A stretch of DNA of 64,000 nucleotides, taken from assembly GCA_015680685.1 (NCBI GenBank), contig MNCI01001988.1:147799-211798 (forward strand). The letters run 5' to 3'. Every line of letters starts with the position of its first letter. Position 1 is the stretch's first letter. Positions 23,870-36,385 of this stretch are shown in pieces. A program made the position numbers and the translations under genes. Below the pieces are notes generated by a model. It was not told the origin of the DNA. It saw only the letters and a program-made list of their open reading frames with translations, and made no database searches. The stretch comes from Gnetum montanum. Its lineage: Eukaryota; Streptophyta; Gnetopsida; Gnetales; Gnetaceae.

Positions 23870-24848
23870 TAGTAAACTTGCCAAGTGATGAGTGACAAGG
23901 TACCCCTACACCCAGCCATATGAATCATAAAGCATTCACGCACAATCTAGTTGAATTCTATGAACTTTATTATTTCCAGTGCACTAGCCCTTTAGGAAGT
24001 GAATCTAGCCTTAAGGTCAATTGTTGTCTTCCCAATTACACTTGTGATGTTCATTGGTATGGTTAATTGTAACCGAGGCATTTTATTTTTATCATTTTTA
24101 TGTTCTTTAGTTTGATGCTTGAATTGTAGATAAAAATGATTTGATTAACTAATCTAAATTAATGAATTAACAAATAATTTAACTAATCCCAACATAAGTA
24201 TCTATTCCCACTTTCCATACATGTCCTAAACCCACATATCTACTATTGGGCGAGCAAGCACTATGCTACTAGGCATACTAAGCAATAATGCTATTGGGAT
24301 TACCAAGCAAATATGTGTTACGCTTGAAGTGGTTGTACTTATGTGTGTAATCTATCTTGCTTAATTGTCTCATTAACGTAATAACTGGGAAATATTTAAT
24401 AACTAATTGAAAACATTTAATAAATACTTAAAAAGTAGTAAATGCATTAATAAAGTAGCTAATCTATCCAAAGTGCTATAGGGTTTATTAAAAAGCTCAT
24501 CTTTATTTCCACACACACTATCATGCTCAGGTACAACAATGCTTGAATAAAGATCCATATAGTCAATAACTCCTGTTGCGGGCACTCAGAGGAAAAATTC
24601 TAGCTTTCAAATGAAAAACATGTAAGAGCTTTGCTACAACTACAATTTACTTCTACCATAAATGCAAATGCAAGCACATATTTATAACCAAAAATCAAGA
24701 AAACCAACACTACATCAATGGGAGCTCATCAACACATGGTAAGATGCATTGACTAGGCCTCGTCAATGAGGCCTAGTTGATGAGGCTGCATCTATAAGGC
24801 CTAGTTGATGAGGCTGCATCTATAAGGCCTCATCAACACAACTCATCA
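23870..24848 (-). repeat. 3' LTR of element D
   Basis: On the minus strand it begins TGATGAGTTG directly after a polypurine tract (AGTTGTGGGGG, 24,851-24,862). About 0.9 kb of it aligns with element E at 47,087-47,975, for example TTATTCAAGCATTGTTGTACC. The far end is not sharply defined. A TATAAATA is at 24,686-24,679. No 5' partner was found. Confidence 0.7.
24771..24826. repeat. 28-bp tandem repeat at the LTR start of D
   Basis: Two exact 28-bp units, GCCTAGTTGATGAGGCTGCA then TCTATAAG, start at 24,771 and 24,799. A single copy of the core reappears at 28,426-28,446, just before element C. Confidence 0.85.
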
Positions 24849-25089
24849 TACCCCCACAACTAAATGAAAACTCATCCTCGAGTTCAATTACAAAATTTAG
24901 AAGGTATGGGATTATTGACTAATTTTTCTTCACACAAAACAAACTGACTAACTTGACAAAAAATGGAGTGAATGAATTAACACATTACAAAAAATAAATA
25001 TGTTTAGGATAAAAAATTTAAAACCATGATTCAACTCTTCAAAAATTAAACAACACATTCCTTGATGGTGTGAAGCTTGTTGGAGAAAA

Positions 25090-27929
25090 TCAAATGGTCC
25101 CAGGCAGTGGTGGTTCTTGAGGCTCCAAGGGACCTTCACTAACTTCATGCACTGGCAGTGGTTGAGGTGGCTACAGTTGTCTTTTTGCTACTACGACTTT
25201 AGGTGGGAGGTGAAATGCATCCAACAGTGCTTTCACTTTCTCCTCCTTACTTCTAGGAACATGCATCATCGATGGAAATTTCCTAATGTGGGTTGGAATA
25301 GGCACATCCCAAGGACACAAGATTGCTAGAAATAATTCCTTGGCATTAACAAACCAAGCAGAAAACTATTTACATTCAATGTCGAACACTCTCACTATGT
25401 TCTTTAGCTCCTAGTACTCATTCATCCATTTGGCTAGGTTCTCAGTGATAGATCATTGATCTCTAAATCATCCTTTGAGAACTTTGAGTTCAGTGTTAGC
25501 AATCTCAAGCTTTTTCTTGGTGTCCTTGTGGTGTTTGAAATTGGCCTCGTATAGTAGATACTAGCTAGCCACTTGTTTTTCTAACTCTGACCACAGTTTT
25601 TTGGTAGTTAGCATTGCCAGGTTTGCATAATAGAGATTAGCCAACTCCATGTACTTTGTCATCTCCTCAATTTACAACTCCATCAAGCAAATCTCTACTT
25701 TGTTATAGGTATCAATCCCATCAAGGAAGGGCTACCACATCTCTCTTCCTTGTTGGAGTTGCTGGAGGACTTCATTCATTTTTACCTTTACTATCTAGAT
25801 TTGTTTTTCATTCACTTCTTTTTGCAAACTGACTTGGTCCCTGTAGTGATTTTTCACTTTCTCAAATTTGAGAGCTTCCTTCTTCCAACAAGTGATCTCG
25901 ATGGTAGAAATTTTTCGTGAGGTGTGTACCTCCTCCATTGATAGATTGCAATTCTTCATGACCAATTTTCTTAATTTAGTATTTACCCTAGCAAGTTGTT
26001 CTACTATTGATGAATGAATTCTTGCATTTGATCTCTCTAAGCATCAAGATTTTTTATGGTCAATGCTTCATTCTCTTGGTGCATCTGATTCAAGTCCTTT
26101 TTGATTGAATGCACTTTAGCTTTTTCTACAGACTATTTAAAGATGGTCATCACTACATCCTCCTTAGCTTTTTGAAATCATTCTTAAAGCTATTTGATAG
26201 CTTCATCTCTTGTTACTATTGGGTTGAGGATTGCTTGTTTTGCAAGTTGGGCACAAAGTTTGGAAACCTTCATGGCTAGGCATTGATTTTGCTCTTGGGT
26301 TGTTTCTAGTTGTTCCTCCAACATAATACATCTACCCCTTGCACTTAATACCTCTGACTAGATTGTAGTGATATTCTTTGGAAGATCAAAGATGTCCGGA
26401 GTCAATTTTCTAGTTCCTACTAGTTATTCAAATAATTTTTCATGTTGAGTTGTATCTAACTTTTTGTTGATCATGACTATAGATGTCTGTACATCTTAGA
26501 GTGTAGATACATCTGGCATACATGTCTTGAGTGAATTCAGTGCTTTAGCTACACAATTAGCTACCACTTTTGCTATTGTCTCCTACCCATGATGCTACAT
26601 CACCAAGATACTTGCCTCTTCACCTTCCTCCAACCTCACTAAGAAAGTGGTAGCATTCCTAGAGATTTCTGGGAATAGATGATGTGTTGCTAATGACACC
26701 ATTACCTCTCGAGTGTTGGGATTTGACTTCGAAGGTGGGTATGTTCTTTAGGTATAGAAAATGAAACCACCTTTCTCCATCTGGCTAACTATTTGGGCCA
26801 CCTCGTTAAGGTGACTGATCGCTGACCGATACATAGATGGATCCACCCCACTCATTCCTGCTTGTTGCTCTTGTTCACTCAAGAGCTAGTCTTAAATTTT
26901 TTGCAAATGTTCAATGGTTGCCTAGGCCTCTGGTGTTGTTTCCTGAGTGGGTGGTGGTGGTAGAAACTCCTCTTCTTGGATTGTCATTAGCATTTTATCC
27001 TTCATGATTTCTACCGATGAAGCCAAAGGAACATGCCTGAGAGTGCCGTTAGAGTAGTGAACAATGCTTGTCTTTTTGCAAAGTTTTCTAATGAGGCATG
27101 GAAAGGGTAGGGTCTTCCTTCCACATTCATTTTCTTTGAAACATTTTTCAATCTCTAAGTAGAGTAGTTATGAAAGGTTAACAGGGAACTTCCCACTTAG
27201 AGCAGTGCATGCTCAGGTGAAGAAAGTAGTCATCTTTGCCCTCATCATTGGATTGAGGTGATAGGTTGCAATCTTGAAATAAATCCACTTTGCCAGTGTG
27301 AGTGCACCATATTCCTTACGATCCACCCTATAACATTGCTAGGTCCACTCCCTCTTGGCCTTAGGATCACCTTCTATAGATAGTTCAACCTATTATGTTC
27401 CTATGTCAGGTAACCTAAGTGCCTATGCAATGCCATCTACTAAGTAGGACACTTGAATGTCCTTGATCTTGACAATGGACCTTGGGCTTCAACTACTCTA
27501 GAAGAGATAGGTCTCTCCCATGTACCATTTTCCACTAGACGTGATGGTTGGCCACATGGGAGAGGTCTATAGTTGTGTCTTAACATCCTTTGGGGCTTTC
27601 TCCAAAAATGGCTTGAAGTTGATCTCTTGAAGAACTAATCTTTGAATAACTTAGGACCAAATGATGTCTAGGTAGGCATTAGTCAACGTAACCTCAAGCC
27701 TTGGTGCAAGTCTAGGCACTTCTCCTCTTTATGATTGTTTGGTTGGCAGTTCTTCCTCTAGAATCTGTTTGATAGATTTCACTTCGGGCTCCTCCCAAAG
27801 AGGTCCCATTACATGGGTCACCTCTATTAGTTCTTGGCCTTGTTCTTGCTAGCCCCTTCCAACTTTGGATCATTTCTCCCATGGGTGTGAGGGTTCTCCT
27901 TCCTACAGAAATTTTTGTTTGGGTGCCAT
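25090..27929 (-). pseudogene. Accessory coiled-coil gene of element D, plant-transposon-protein-like
   Basis: Sense to its element and directly upstream of the polypurine tract. It starts MAPKQKF at 27,929 and ends at TGA 25,092-25,090, about 945 codons, with many stops, mostly TAG. An N-terminal part (near 27,650) has EVPRLAPRLEV then TNAYLDIIW. The middle (about 27,310-27,050) reads KEYGALTLAKWIYFKIATYH, then ALSGKFPVNLS, then KTLPFPCLIRKLCKK. This resembles the 'putative plant transposon protein' domain found in Athila-type and other plant elements; that match is from memory. The C-terminal half is Gln/Glu/Lys-rich and probably coiled coil. The tail (KALLDAFHLPP, PQPLPVHE) recurs in element E at 46,731. 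Function unknown. Confidence 0.72.
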
Positions 27930-28456
27930 CTATAATCATAATAAGACCATGGATTAACAATTATTGTGTAACCTTAAAAGAATTGGGATACCTTAACTCT
28001 TGAGGATTGTTACACTTGGCTATGTTGTGATTATGGCTAGTTTAATTAACCCAATTATTATTTATTTTATGTGTTATTATGAATAATTCATCCTAAAGGT
28101 TGTTGGAAGGGTTAACTTATGAAAAAGTTGATATTTATATATTATTAAGGTTATCAACCCTTGGGGAAGTTAGGAAAATTTCCAAAAAATTTCATCAATT
28201 TTTCATTAGAAACCTTGAGGTTTGTGACCCCCATGATAAAGATCTTACCTCTAGTAAGCATAGGATCAGAAAATAGAGTGATTTGGACAAATGGTTGGAC
28301 AGTTATGAGCTTTCGAAGGTTTTGGGCTCTCAAAAATTACAAAAATTTCCCATGTGTTATGAGAAATTTGTAAAAAATTCCAAAGTATATCATGGTATAT
28401 ATAGGATCTAAGCACTATGTTGACAAGGCCTAGTTGATGAGGCTTCATTGATGTGG
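27930..28456. other. Unassigned stretch between element D gene and element C
   Basis: AT-rich with no coding frame. It should hold D's upstream internal sequence. It ends with a 20-bp match to D's LTR start repeat (28,426-28,446) immediately before C's truncated LTR, so the junction is rearranged. I could not align the rest to D's LTR. Confidence 0.4.
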
Positions 28457-29285
28457 TTGGCTAAAATGAAGGTTGATGCTGAGTTCTGGGAGCTTCTAGA
28501 GGCTTTCAGAGGCATTTTCCATGTGTCATGCTATCTATGTTGCACAACGTAGTAGATTGTAGCATGAACACTTAGTATTTTTTTGTAGATTTGACTTGTC
28601 ATGCTATCTACACTGCATAGTGTAGTAGAGCATAGCACAAGTACTTCATCAAATTTTGATGAAACTTGTAATGTTTCTCCATGGCATGCTGACCACACTT
28701 TGGGGTGTAGCAGGGCAAGTAGCCTTAGAATTTAAAAAATCATAAAATTCATCTTCCATGTCTAGATAGCTTGAAAAATCCTTTTCCAACACTTAGAAAA
28801 ATTTTTGTCTTATAACCTATGTCAAGATTTCTACATTGTGCAGCATAGCAGAGCATGACAGCTTGCAAGATAGACAATTTACCAAATTGTTTCTTCCATC
28901 CTAAGCACTTTTAAAAAACTCTAGCCTAGTACTTGGGTGGACTAGCAACTAGGACATGTGTCAAGCTAGGCAAGTTGGAGAGCATAGTGAGCTTAACAAT
29001 CTGGAAGATAGAAAATTTACTGAATTGTTTGGTTCATCCCAAGTGAACCTTGACTGCTTCTAGCTTGATATTTGTGCAGACTGGCCATGGAACTATGTGC
29101 TATGCTATTTATGTTGAGGAGTGGAGTAGGAAAACTTAGAAAATTTTTGTAAAAATCAAGACTTCAAGTGTTCTACGCTATCTACACTGCATAGTGTGAC
29201 ACTAGACTTAGAAATATTTTTCCCAAGTTTTGACACAGAAAAATCTGCCATTGAACTGCAGGAGCCTGAAATTGGTGGTATTTCA
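28457..29285 (-). repeat. 3' LTR of element C, truncated
   Basis: Aligns with 45,908-46,725 over its whole length (shared blocks GCTAAAATGAAG, GAGCTTCTAGAG, TTGAACTGCA, GAAATTGGTGGT) and ends GGTATTTCA. About 1 kb of the LTR's R/U5 side and its TATA box are missing. Contains the U3 palindromes (for example TCTACACTGCATAGTGTAG near 28,608). Confidence 0.85.
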
Positions 29286-30849
29286 TTGGTCCCTCTTTGT
29301 TGATGTTTGGAGGATTGACCTAAGAGACGTCAACAAAGAATAAAAAATACCTAAATGAACATGACACTAACACCATTTGTTAGTGCCCACTTGGACAACA
29401 CTTCACTATGCTTGAGATTGCTAAGAGAATGAGGTGTGGTAGAGGAATAATTTAGAGAGATGGGCCAAGGGACACTGGATGGAGAAGAAAACTATGGGAT
29501 GCAATGTCATGATGGATTATCACCATAGTATGTTCCCTCATCAAAGTGCTTGTAAGGGAGTGAGCATGCGGAGGTGGCCTACCCTTTAGATTTTGACCTC
29601 TTGTTAGAGTGCTTGTAAGATGGTTAATCTAGGCTGGACCAGTTGTAAGATGGAAACTATGCCATTTGACTTGGTCACTTGGCTTGTTCCATTTTCTTTT
29701 CTTCTTTTTCTTCTTCCTTCTTTTTATATATTTTTCTTCTTTTTTTTTTTGCTTTTTTTCACTTTTTTTTTTCACTTTTGCTTCCTTTTGTGTTCTGAAG
29801 TGAACTGTGCACCAACATTTGCTTAGAGGCAACTATATCGCATTTGTAGGATAGGTGTTTCCTCCCTAGGATGAGTTGTGTTACATCTGTTTGGAGCTTT
29901 GACTAGCTCACAAAGGCTCCCCATGGGATGAGTTCCGTTACATCTATCATCTGTTCAGTAGCTAACTGCAGGAAAGGTTGCATGTGCATTGGAAAAGCTT
30001 GCAAGGGATGTGGGAGATAGCAAGATCAAGAAGTAGAGGATAGTTTAGCTAAGGGGATCATAGGGACATGCACTCTTAAGTAGCTAGGCAAGCCAAAGCA
30101 GATACATCAGTACAATATGGTACCTTACCACCATGATGAAATGCACCCTTAAACGATGCCACCAAGGCTTCATCCTACAAACGCAACATAGAGAAATTAA
30201 GAAAAATAACCACCACATGAGATGAGTAAAAAGTCCTATTTTCCAAGGGCATTATGAGGGTTTCAAGTGCTACATCAGCTGCATGCAATGTCCAAAGCAG
30301 GAAGGCTAGTGTAGGTGTTAGCGGTGGTAGGCTGGCAAGCTCCAATAGCCACACTAGAAGTGAGCACTCAAGTGGCTAGAGGTGATGGTGATGCAAGTGC
30401 TCAAAAGTTCTCACCAAAGATAGGAGCAAGGAAACCCAGCAACATGGTAGAGAATCGCACTACTATACATTCTTCCAAGCTCAGGTGATGGTGAGGGTCA
30501 AAGGATGGAAATGTTGTGGCGGGGCCACAGTACTATTGGGACTCCAACAAGTCTTGCTAACAGTGAGAACTACAACTAGAATGGTTGGCTGTGGTAATGG
30601 TAGCTTCAAAAGTTTAGTAAGATGCCAAATGACATCTCCAAAAGATCAACAAGATGTTGGGGATGATGACATTGCAAATGTCCTAGAGGGTTTTTCCTTG
30701 ATAACGTGAACTTCATTCTAGAACTACAAAATCCAACCCCATCTTGCTTGAGAAGTGTGGGTAGGTGATAGAGGATTGGAAGCATTGTCACTTGCTTGTT
30801 TACAGAACTATGTGTGTTAAACTGTAGGTGTTGAACTGCAAACCCAATT
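29286..30849 (-). other. 3' untranslated region and polypurine tract (element C)
   Basis: The polypurine tract, read on the plus strand as GGTCCCTCTTTGTTG (29,288-29,302), lies next to the LTR, with the same nearby inverted repeat as in A. A block at 29,840-29,900 matches A's region near 8,040. A strong T/C-rich tract at 29,690-29,785 produces low-complexity open frames on both strands; I do not regard these as genes. Confidence 0.7.
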
Positions 30850-31140
30850 TTACATCTTGGTAGACTACATGTTGTGCTAGTTTAAAGTCCTAGTAGACTG
30901 TGATCCTAGTTTAAGGTTTGGATAGGTCATGATGTGCTAGTTTGAGTCCTAGTAGACCACTATGCTAGTTTAACATTGTAGCAGATAGTGGATGGCCAAT
31001 TTAAGGTCATAGCGGACCATGCTATGGATGCCAGTTTAATGTCATAGCCCAAGGAAGTTCTGTGTCAATTTAATATCATAGCAGACATCTATGCCAGTTT
31101 AATGTCATAGCAAATGTCTGTGCCAATTTAACATCATAGA
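30850..31140 (-). repeat. TAGTTTAAGGTCATAG-motif array after pol (element C)
   Basis: About nine units of roughly 30-35 bp (TGCTAGTTTAAGTCCTAGTA or CAGTTTAATGTCATAGCAGA types). It starts about 45 bp beyond the pol stop, matching A's array at 6,830-7,145 in place and orientation. Confidence 0.85.
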
Positions 31141-31185
31141 AGATGTCTACTTATCTTGCTCCTATCATTGGTGCCATACTACATA

Positions 31186-34100
31186 TTATGTGTAGTATGA
31201 CTTTAGGTATGAGTGGTTAATAGGATTGGCAAATTCATTACCATCTAGATCAGCAAGATTGAAGGCTCCATTGTCATATGCCTTAGTGACCAAGAAAGGC
31301 CCTTCCTGGTTGATTGAGAATTTATCTTTGGGCTCGCAGATGACCTTGAGGACCAAGCCCCCTTTCTTAATTAGGTGTTGATGCTGATTGTGATGGTGCT
31401 TTTGCTATTGCTTCTCTTGGTACCACTTGATACGATCAAGTGTTTGCATGCACTACTCCTCTATAGAGTTGAGGTCGATGGTTCTCAACTCATTATTCTG
31501 AAACTCATCAATGAAGCTCAAGAAGATCATGCGGAGTGATTGGACCTGCAATTCAAGAGGCAACATTGCTTTAGATCCATACACAAGACTATATGACATT
31601 TTACCTATCATGGTTCTACATGTCGTGTGGTAGGCCCATAGTGCATAGACTAGTTGTTCATGCCATCATTGCTTGCTATTATTAAGCATCATCTTCAAAA
31701 GGTTTATAATGACCTTGTTTGTAGCCTCCACTTGACTATTCACCTATGGGTAGTATGGTGATGAGAAGGAGTGTTTGATGCTAAGGTTTTCACATAAGGC
31801 TTTTGGTTTTGCATTACTAAATTGTGGCCCATTGTTTGTGAATATAGTCATGGGGAGACCAAATCGGGTCCCTATGTTATCAAGAATGAATTTGAAAACT
31901 TGCTGCGATGTGGTCTTCCTAAGGGGAATGGCTTCAAACCACTTTGTGAAATATTAAATTTTGGTAATGATAAAGCTATCTCTTGTGGAAGACTTAGGCA
32001 TTATAGGCCTTGTGATGTCCAACCCCCAACGTTGGAATGGCCATGTGATATATGTGGTATGAAGTTTAGTGGGTGGCACATGCATTAGGTTCCCATGTCA
32101 TTGATACACATTACATGTCTTGACCTTGGAGATGTAATCGTGCTCCATGTAAGGCCAATAATAACCTAGATTTTTGATTTTTGCTACCATTTCCCTAGGA
32201 GCTATATGACCCCCACATAGTCCTTCATGGACTTGGTTGACAATCTTTTATGCTTCACTATTGCTATTGCAAGTTAAAAATATTTGGTCATAGGATTTAC
32301 AACATAAGGTATTATCACCTACAAGGACATACTGCCATGATCATTTTCGTATTGCATCCTTTTGGGTAGATGTTAGATTTTGTGAGGGATCTCCTTGTTG
32401 GAGGTATGAATTAATATCATCATATCACTCTTGGGCATGAGCTATACTTATGGATGCAATGCTTGTTGTGTCAGTTATAGGTTCAATGCAATCTGCTATT
32501 GAAGTAGGCAAAGTAGAGAACATGTTTGGTGCTATGCTTAAGGCTAAAGTAGCTAGTGCATCAACTATGGCATTTTCATTATGGGGTATATGTTGAACAT
32601 CTATGGTTGCAAATTGTTTAAGTAAGTGCTTTTCCAAATCACAGTAAGGTTGTAGATGTTGTGCCTTACAAGCATAAACCTCTGTGACTTGGTTAATAAC
32701 TAGCTACGAATTCCCTTGAATTGTTATGTCATGGATTCCTAACTCTTGATCTACTAAGATTCCTCTAAGGAGACCTTCGTACTTCACCATGTTGTTTGTA
32801 CAAGGAAATGAAAAGTGGTATGTGAAGGATTGGATCTCCTTGAAGGGGAACATGATAATGGTAGTAGCACTACCACTTTGTGTGGTTGAAGCACCATCAA
32901 AGTGTAAGATAGCCTCAAAATTTGTAGGTACTTGGCTTTTACTATTAACATGCTGATTCGAGAATTCTGGATCTATAATTGCCTGATTGTCTATGGGTGA
33001 AGCTATAAGTTGTGCAGCTGTTGCTAGACCTTTTGTAGATTCCTACGCTATGTAGTGTAGGTCAAACTCCACGATTATTACCTTCCACCTTTCTATTCTA
33101 CTACTTTCATATATGTTTGTTGTAATAGCCATAAGTATGTTGCTCTTGTAGATGACATTGACTTGGCTGTGAAAAAGATAGTGTCTCCACTTTTTAAGTG
33201 CAAAGAATAATGCAAGATAGTTCTTCTTCACATCATTATATTTCACCTTGTGTGCTACTAGCACATGGCTTAGGTAGTAAACAGGAACCTCGGAGCCATC
33301 ATCTCACTTTTGGCAAAGCAGAGAAGTAATGGACATGTCTGAGGTTGCAAGGTAAATGTAGAAAGGTTTATCTCCTTATGGAGGGTAAACTATTGGAAGT
33401 TGAGCCAACTCCTTTTTTAGGTTGTCAAATGCCTCTTGGCATTGAGCTATCCACTCAAATTTGATCCCCTTTTTCAGTAGATATTGCATTGGCTACAACC
33501 TATCAGTCAACCTTGTGATAAACATACATATGAATTATAGCCTACCTTGTAACCCACATAACTCCTTAAGGTTTTTTGGTGGTGCTAAGTTGGTGATAGC
33601 CTTAACCTTGTTAGGGTCTATGCATATTCTTGCTTCTAATACCACAAAGCCTAACATGCAACTAGTTTTGATGCCAAATACATGCTTTTTGGGATTAAGC
33701 CTAAGTTCATGTCTAAGGCAATGTTTGAGGACATGGTCCAAGTCATTTGTGTGGTCATGAGCAACTTTGGACATAACTACTATGTCGTCAACATAATCAT
33801 TAAGCAAGTCTAATAAATAGTCGCTAAAGATGTATGTCATTGCACATTAAAATGCTGGTCTTGCGTTCTTTAGCCCAAAGGACATCATTGTATAAAAAAA
33901 TGTACCCTAGGGGGTCATTAAAGTAGTGCTAAGTAGTGCTTTGGGTTGATGCGAATTTGGTTGTACCTCGAGAACTCGTCCATGAATGAAAACAAGGCAT
34001 GACCAGCTGTAGTATCAATGAGTTGGTCAATACTAGGTAATGAGAAATCATCTTTAATGGTTTTCTTGTTTAGGTCCTGAAAGTTTATGCAAATTCTTAT

Positions 34101-34692
34101 ACTTCTATTTTTCTTGGGAACAACTACAATGTTTGAGACCTAGTTGGCATAGTCAACTACTTGGATGAAACCAGCTTTATTTAGTCATTTCATCACGAAT
34201 GGCCAATGTGACCTCAAGCTTGACTTTTTGAGCTTTTTGCTTAATTGGCTTAACATGAGGATCTAGGATGATGTTGTGTTATATCATACAGTTGTCTAAG
34301 CTTGGCATGTCCTCATAGGAGCATGCAAATACCCTGACATTGTCACTAAGGACTTTAGATATGCTTTGTTGGATTTGAGGCTCTAACAAGGAACTAAATT
34401 TCAATGTTTTCGCCTCATCTTTGCATATTGTCACAAGGACTTCTATGAGGGGATCCTTAGTCACATCACTTGCTTCTAAGTCTAGAGATTGAACTAGATG
34501 TTCTAGCCAATCTAGAAATGTCTCTAGGGATGCTATGTTAGTATCATAGGTTAGCAGTTCAAAGTCCAAAAGTTTTGTGTTTATGCATCTCATGAGTTTA
34601 CCATAAGGTCCAGTCAAGACTAAAGATGAATAAAGACTCTTGTATGCATTCATTTTTAAAGAGATCCTACAAAATAACCAAAAAAATGTCAA
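31186..34692 (-). pseudogene. pol: Tat-type pol: RT, RNase H, second RNase H, integrase (element C)
   Basis: Homologous to A's pol throughout. Linker at 34,692-34,279 (DVTKDPLIEVLVT, FACSYEDMPSLDN). RT fingers with the RICINF-type motif near 34,090, catalytic YVDD near 33,790 (DYVDDIVVMSK), LGFVVLEARI and LKELCGLQGRL. First RNase H near 33,260-33,040 (FALKKWRHYLFHSQV). Second RNase H with HIPHNENAIVDALATLA near 32,580. Integrase 32,350-31,300 with zinc module, core and terminal LKSYYT before TAA at 31,188-31,186. It is broken by stops and at least one frameshift; most stops stand where A has Gln or Trp. Confidence 0.9.
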
Positions 34693-34781
34693 GTGGTACC
34701 TATTTTTATAAAGAAAAATGCATAGAATAAGGAAGACAATGATATGAAAACCTAATTAACTATGAAATATGTAAAATGATT

Positions 34782-34885
34782 TGTGTGTGTGTGTGTGTAT
34801 ATATATATTATTTTTTTGTTCTTTTCTATAGGCTTGATTGGCCATAAAATTTCTAGTTTAAGATCATAGCAGACCATAGACTATG
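34782..34885. repeat. (GT)n(AT)n microsatellite and single motif copy
   Basis: TTGTGTGTGTGTGTGTGTAT followed by ATATATATT at 34,782-34,809. At 34,851-34,880 there is one CTAGTTTAAGATCATAGCAG copy of the array motif, between RT's start and the antisense promoter. A has a full array in this position. Confidence 0.85.
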
Positions 34886-35144
34886 CATGGGGTGTAAGTC
34901 TAAGCAAATATTGAAAGGTTTGCAACGTGGGACTAAGTTGAACATTTATCGAGCAAGCTAAAAAAATGTAAAATAATTTTTAAGTGTAGAAAGCTAAAAA
35001 AGTTAGAAAATTTTTCTAACTCTAGGTGTTACACTACGTAGGACATAGGATGTTTTGTGTGACATGCGAGACATGGAGAATCCCATATTACATGTGGGAC
35101 ACCGAATGTCCCAGGATGGTGACGTGTAATTTGATCTTGAAGGG

Positions 35145-35153
35145 TATAAATAG
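35145..35153 (+). promoter_or_regulatory. TATA box of the antisense gene (element C)
   Basis: TATAAATAG, 150 nt upstream of the ATG at 35,295, in a locally more GC-rich stretch. Matches A's TATA spacing. Confidence 0.7.
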
Positions 35154-35689
35154 AGGTTTCATCCATGGTAAACCTATCATTTTCACTGTTAGAGCCAATA
35201 TTCATATGAGTGTAGTGTAGGCAAGGTTGAGCATAGCAACTAGAGAGGAAAGTTAGAGCATGACAACATGCAAGATAGAGCATCGCAATTGAAGATGACA
35301 TGTAGGAGAAAATGTAGACACCCTAGCCTCACCAACGTTGATGAAGGTGAGCATCCCCTGTGGCGTCTTCCCAGGGCACATGTTGAGGAATGCTGAGAGA
35401 CACCATTTACCAGGTAGGTCATCATCCTCCACTCATGATTTTTATTCCTTCCTAATTCCTATGCATTTTTGGGCCTTTTGGAATTTGGGTGTCCAGAAGG
35501 TGGCCTGCTGTGGGCAGGGACTGCTACCACCATCGTTGCCATGTCCACCTTGCTACTACCAGGGATGGAGTGTGAACAATGTATCTCTTCTCTTTCTTTT
35601 GCCCCATTTTTTGTTTTGGTGTCAAGAATTTGTGGGCATCTTGTACTACAATGCTAAGCAAGGGTTTTGGCAAAGGTTTCTGCACATCC

Positions 35690-35960
35690 AATGCCATGGG
35701 ATGGGACAAGATTTTCTATAACATTTTGTGTCACAGGATAGAATGGGGGTTTTACATGTACCGCAAGCATAGTACATCTTGAGAGTTTGGGCACTCTACA
35801 TCCCAGGTTGTGGAACAAGCATTTACTACATTTCCTATGCTACGGGATGGGACAAGGTTTTCTACGATGTCTCATGCCACAGGATAGGATAGGGGTTTCA
35901 CAAGAATCCTATGCCACAACATGGGATGAGGTTTTTTGGTGTCCTACAGCATGGGATAAG
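35690..35960. repeat. Degenerate repeats in intron 1 (element C)
   Basis: Several copies of a TGCCACRGGATGGGACAAGG core followed by TTTTCTAY, irregularly spaced. Not seen in A's shorter intron 1. Open frames over this segment come from the repeats. Confidence 0.65.
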
Positions 35961-36034
35961 ACTTAACCAAGGTGGTTAGGGGTCATGTCTGTTAAGCTCT
36001 AGGCATCCCTGAAAGCATGACAAGTAGTAAAATA

Positions 36035-36385
36035 TTGGTGTTTCCATGTTCTTCACTTAGAAAATTCTGCATGTTTTGCAGTTTCCATGCTCCTTGGCAG
36101 CATGACCAACACTTGGAATTTTTTTTTGCACCTTTGTTGTTAGTAATTTTGTAGTTGTCATGCTCCCTGGTAACATGATTGACACATAGAAATTTTTTTT
36201 AAAATTTTTTCTAGTTTTTCAATAGTTGTCACACTCCTTGGGAGCATGGCAAACACTTACAAAAAATTTTGGTTGAAAAGTGTCACACTCTATGGGGAGT
36301 GTGACCAATAGTTAGAAAATTTTTGAGTTTCCAACTATCATGCTTAGTAGTGAGCATGACCAATAGTTAGAAACTTTTTGATATT
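36035..36385. repeat. Hairpin-forming tandem repeats in intron 1 (element C)
   Basis: About five units of roughly 65-75 bp, each with a small inverted repeat such as CATGCTCCTTGGCAGCATG or CACACTCTATGGGGAGTGTG followed by ACCAATAGTTAGAAAATTTTT-like sequence. In several units both arms change together and pairing is kept. Confidence 0.75.

Noticed and set aside
29620-29832. Open frames on both strands over a T/C-rich tract
   Set aside because: Low-complexity Phe/Leu and Lys runs from the pyrimidine tract in C's 3' untranslated region.
34782-34809. GT/AT run as a regulatory Z-DNA element
   Set aside because: A simple microsatellite absent from A's equivalent position; no evidence of function.
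35338-35721. 127-codon plus-strand open frame
   Set aside because: It overlaps exon 1 in another frame and runs through the donor into intron 1 repeats; homologous introns in A and B have nothing like it.
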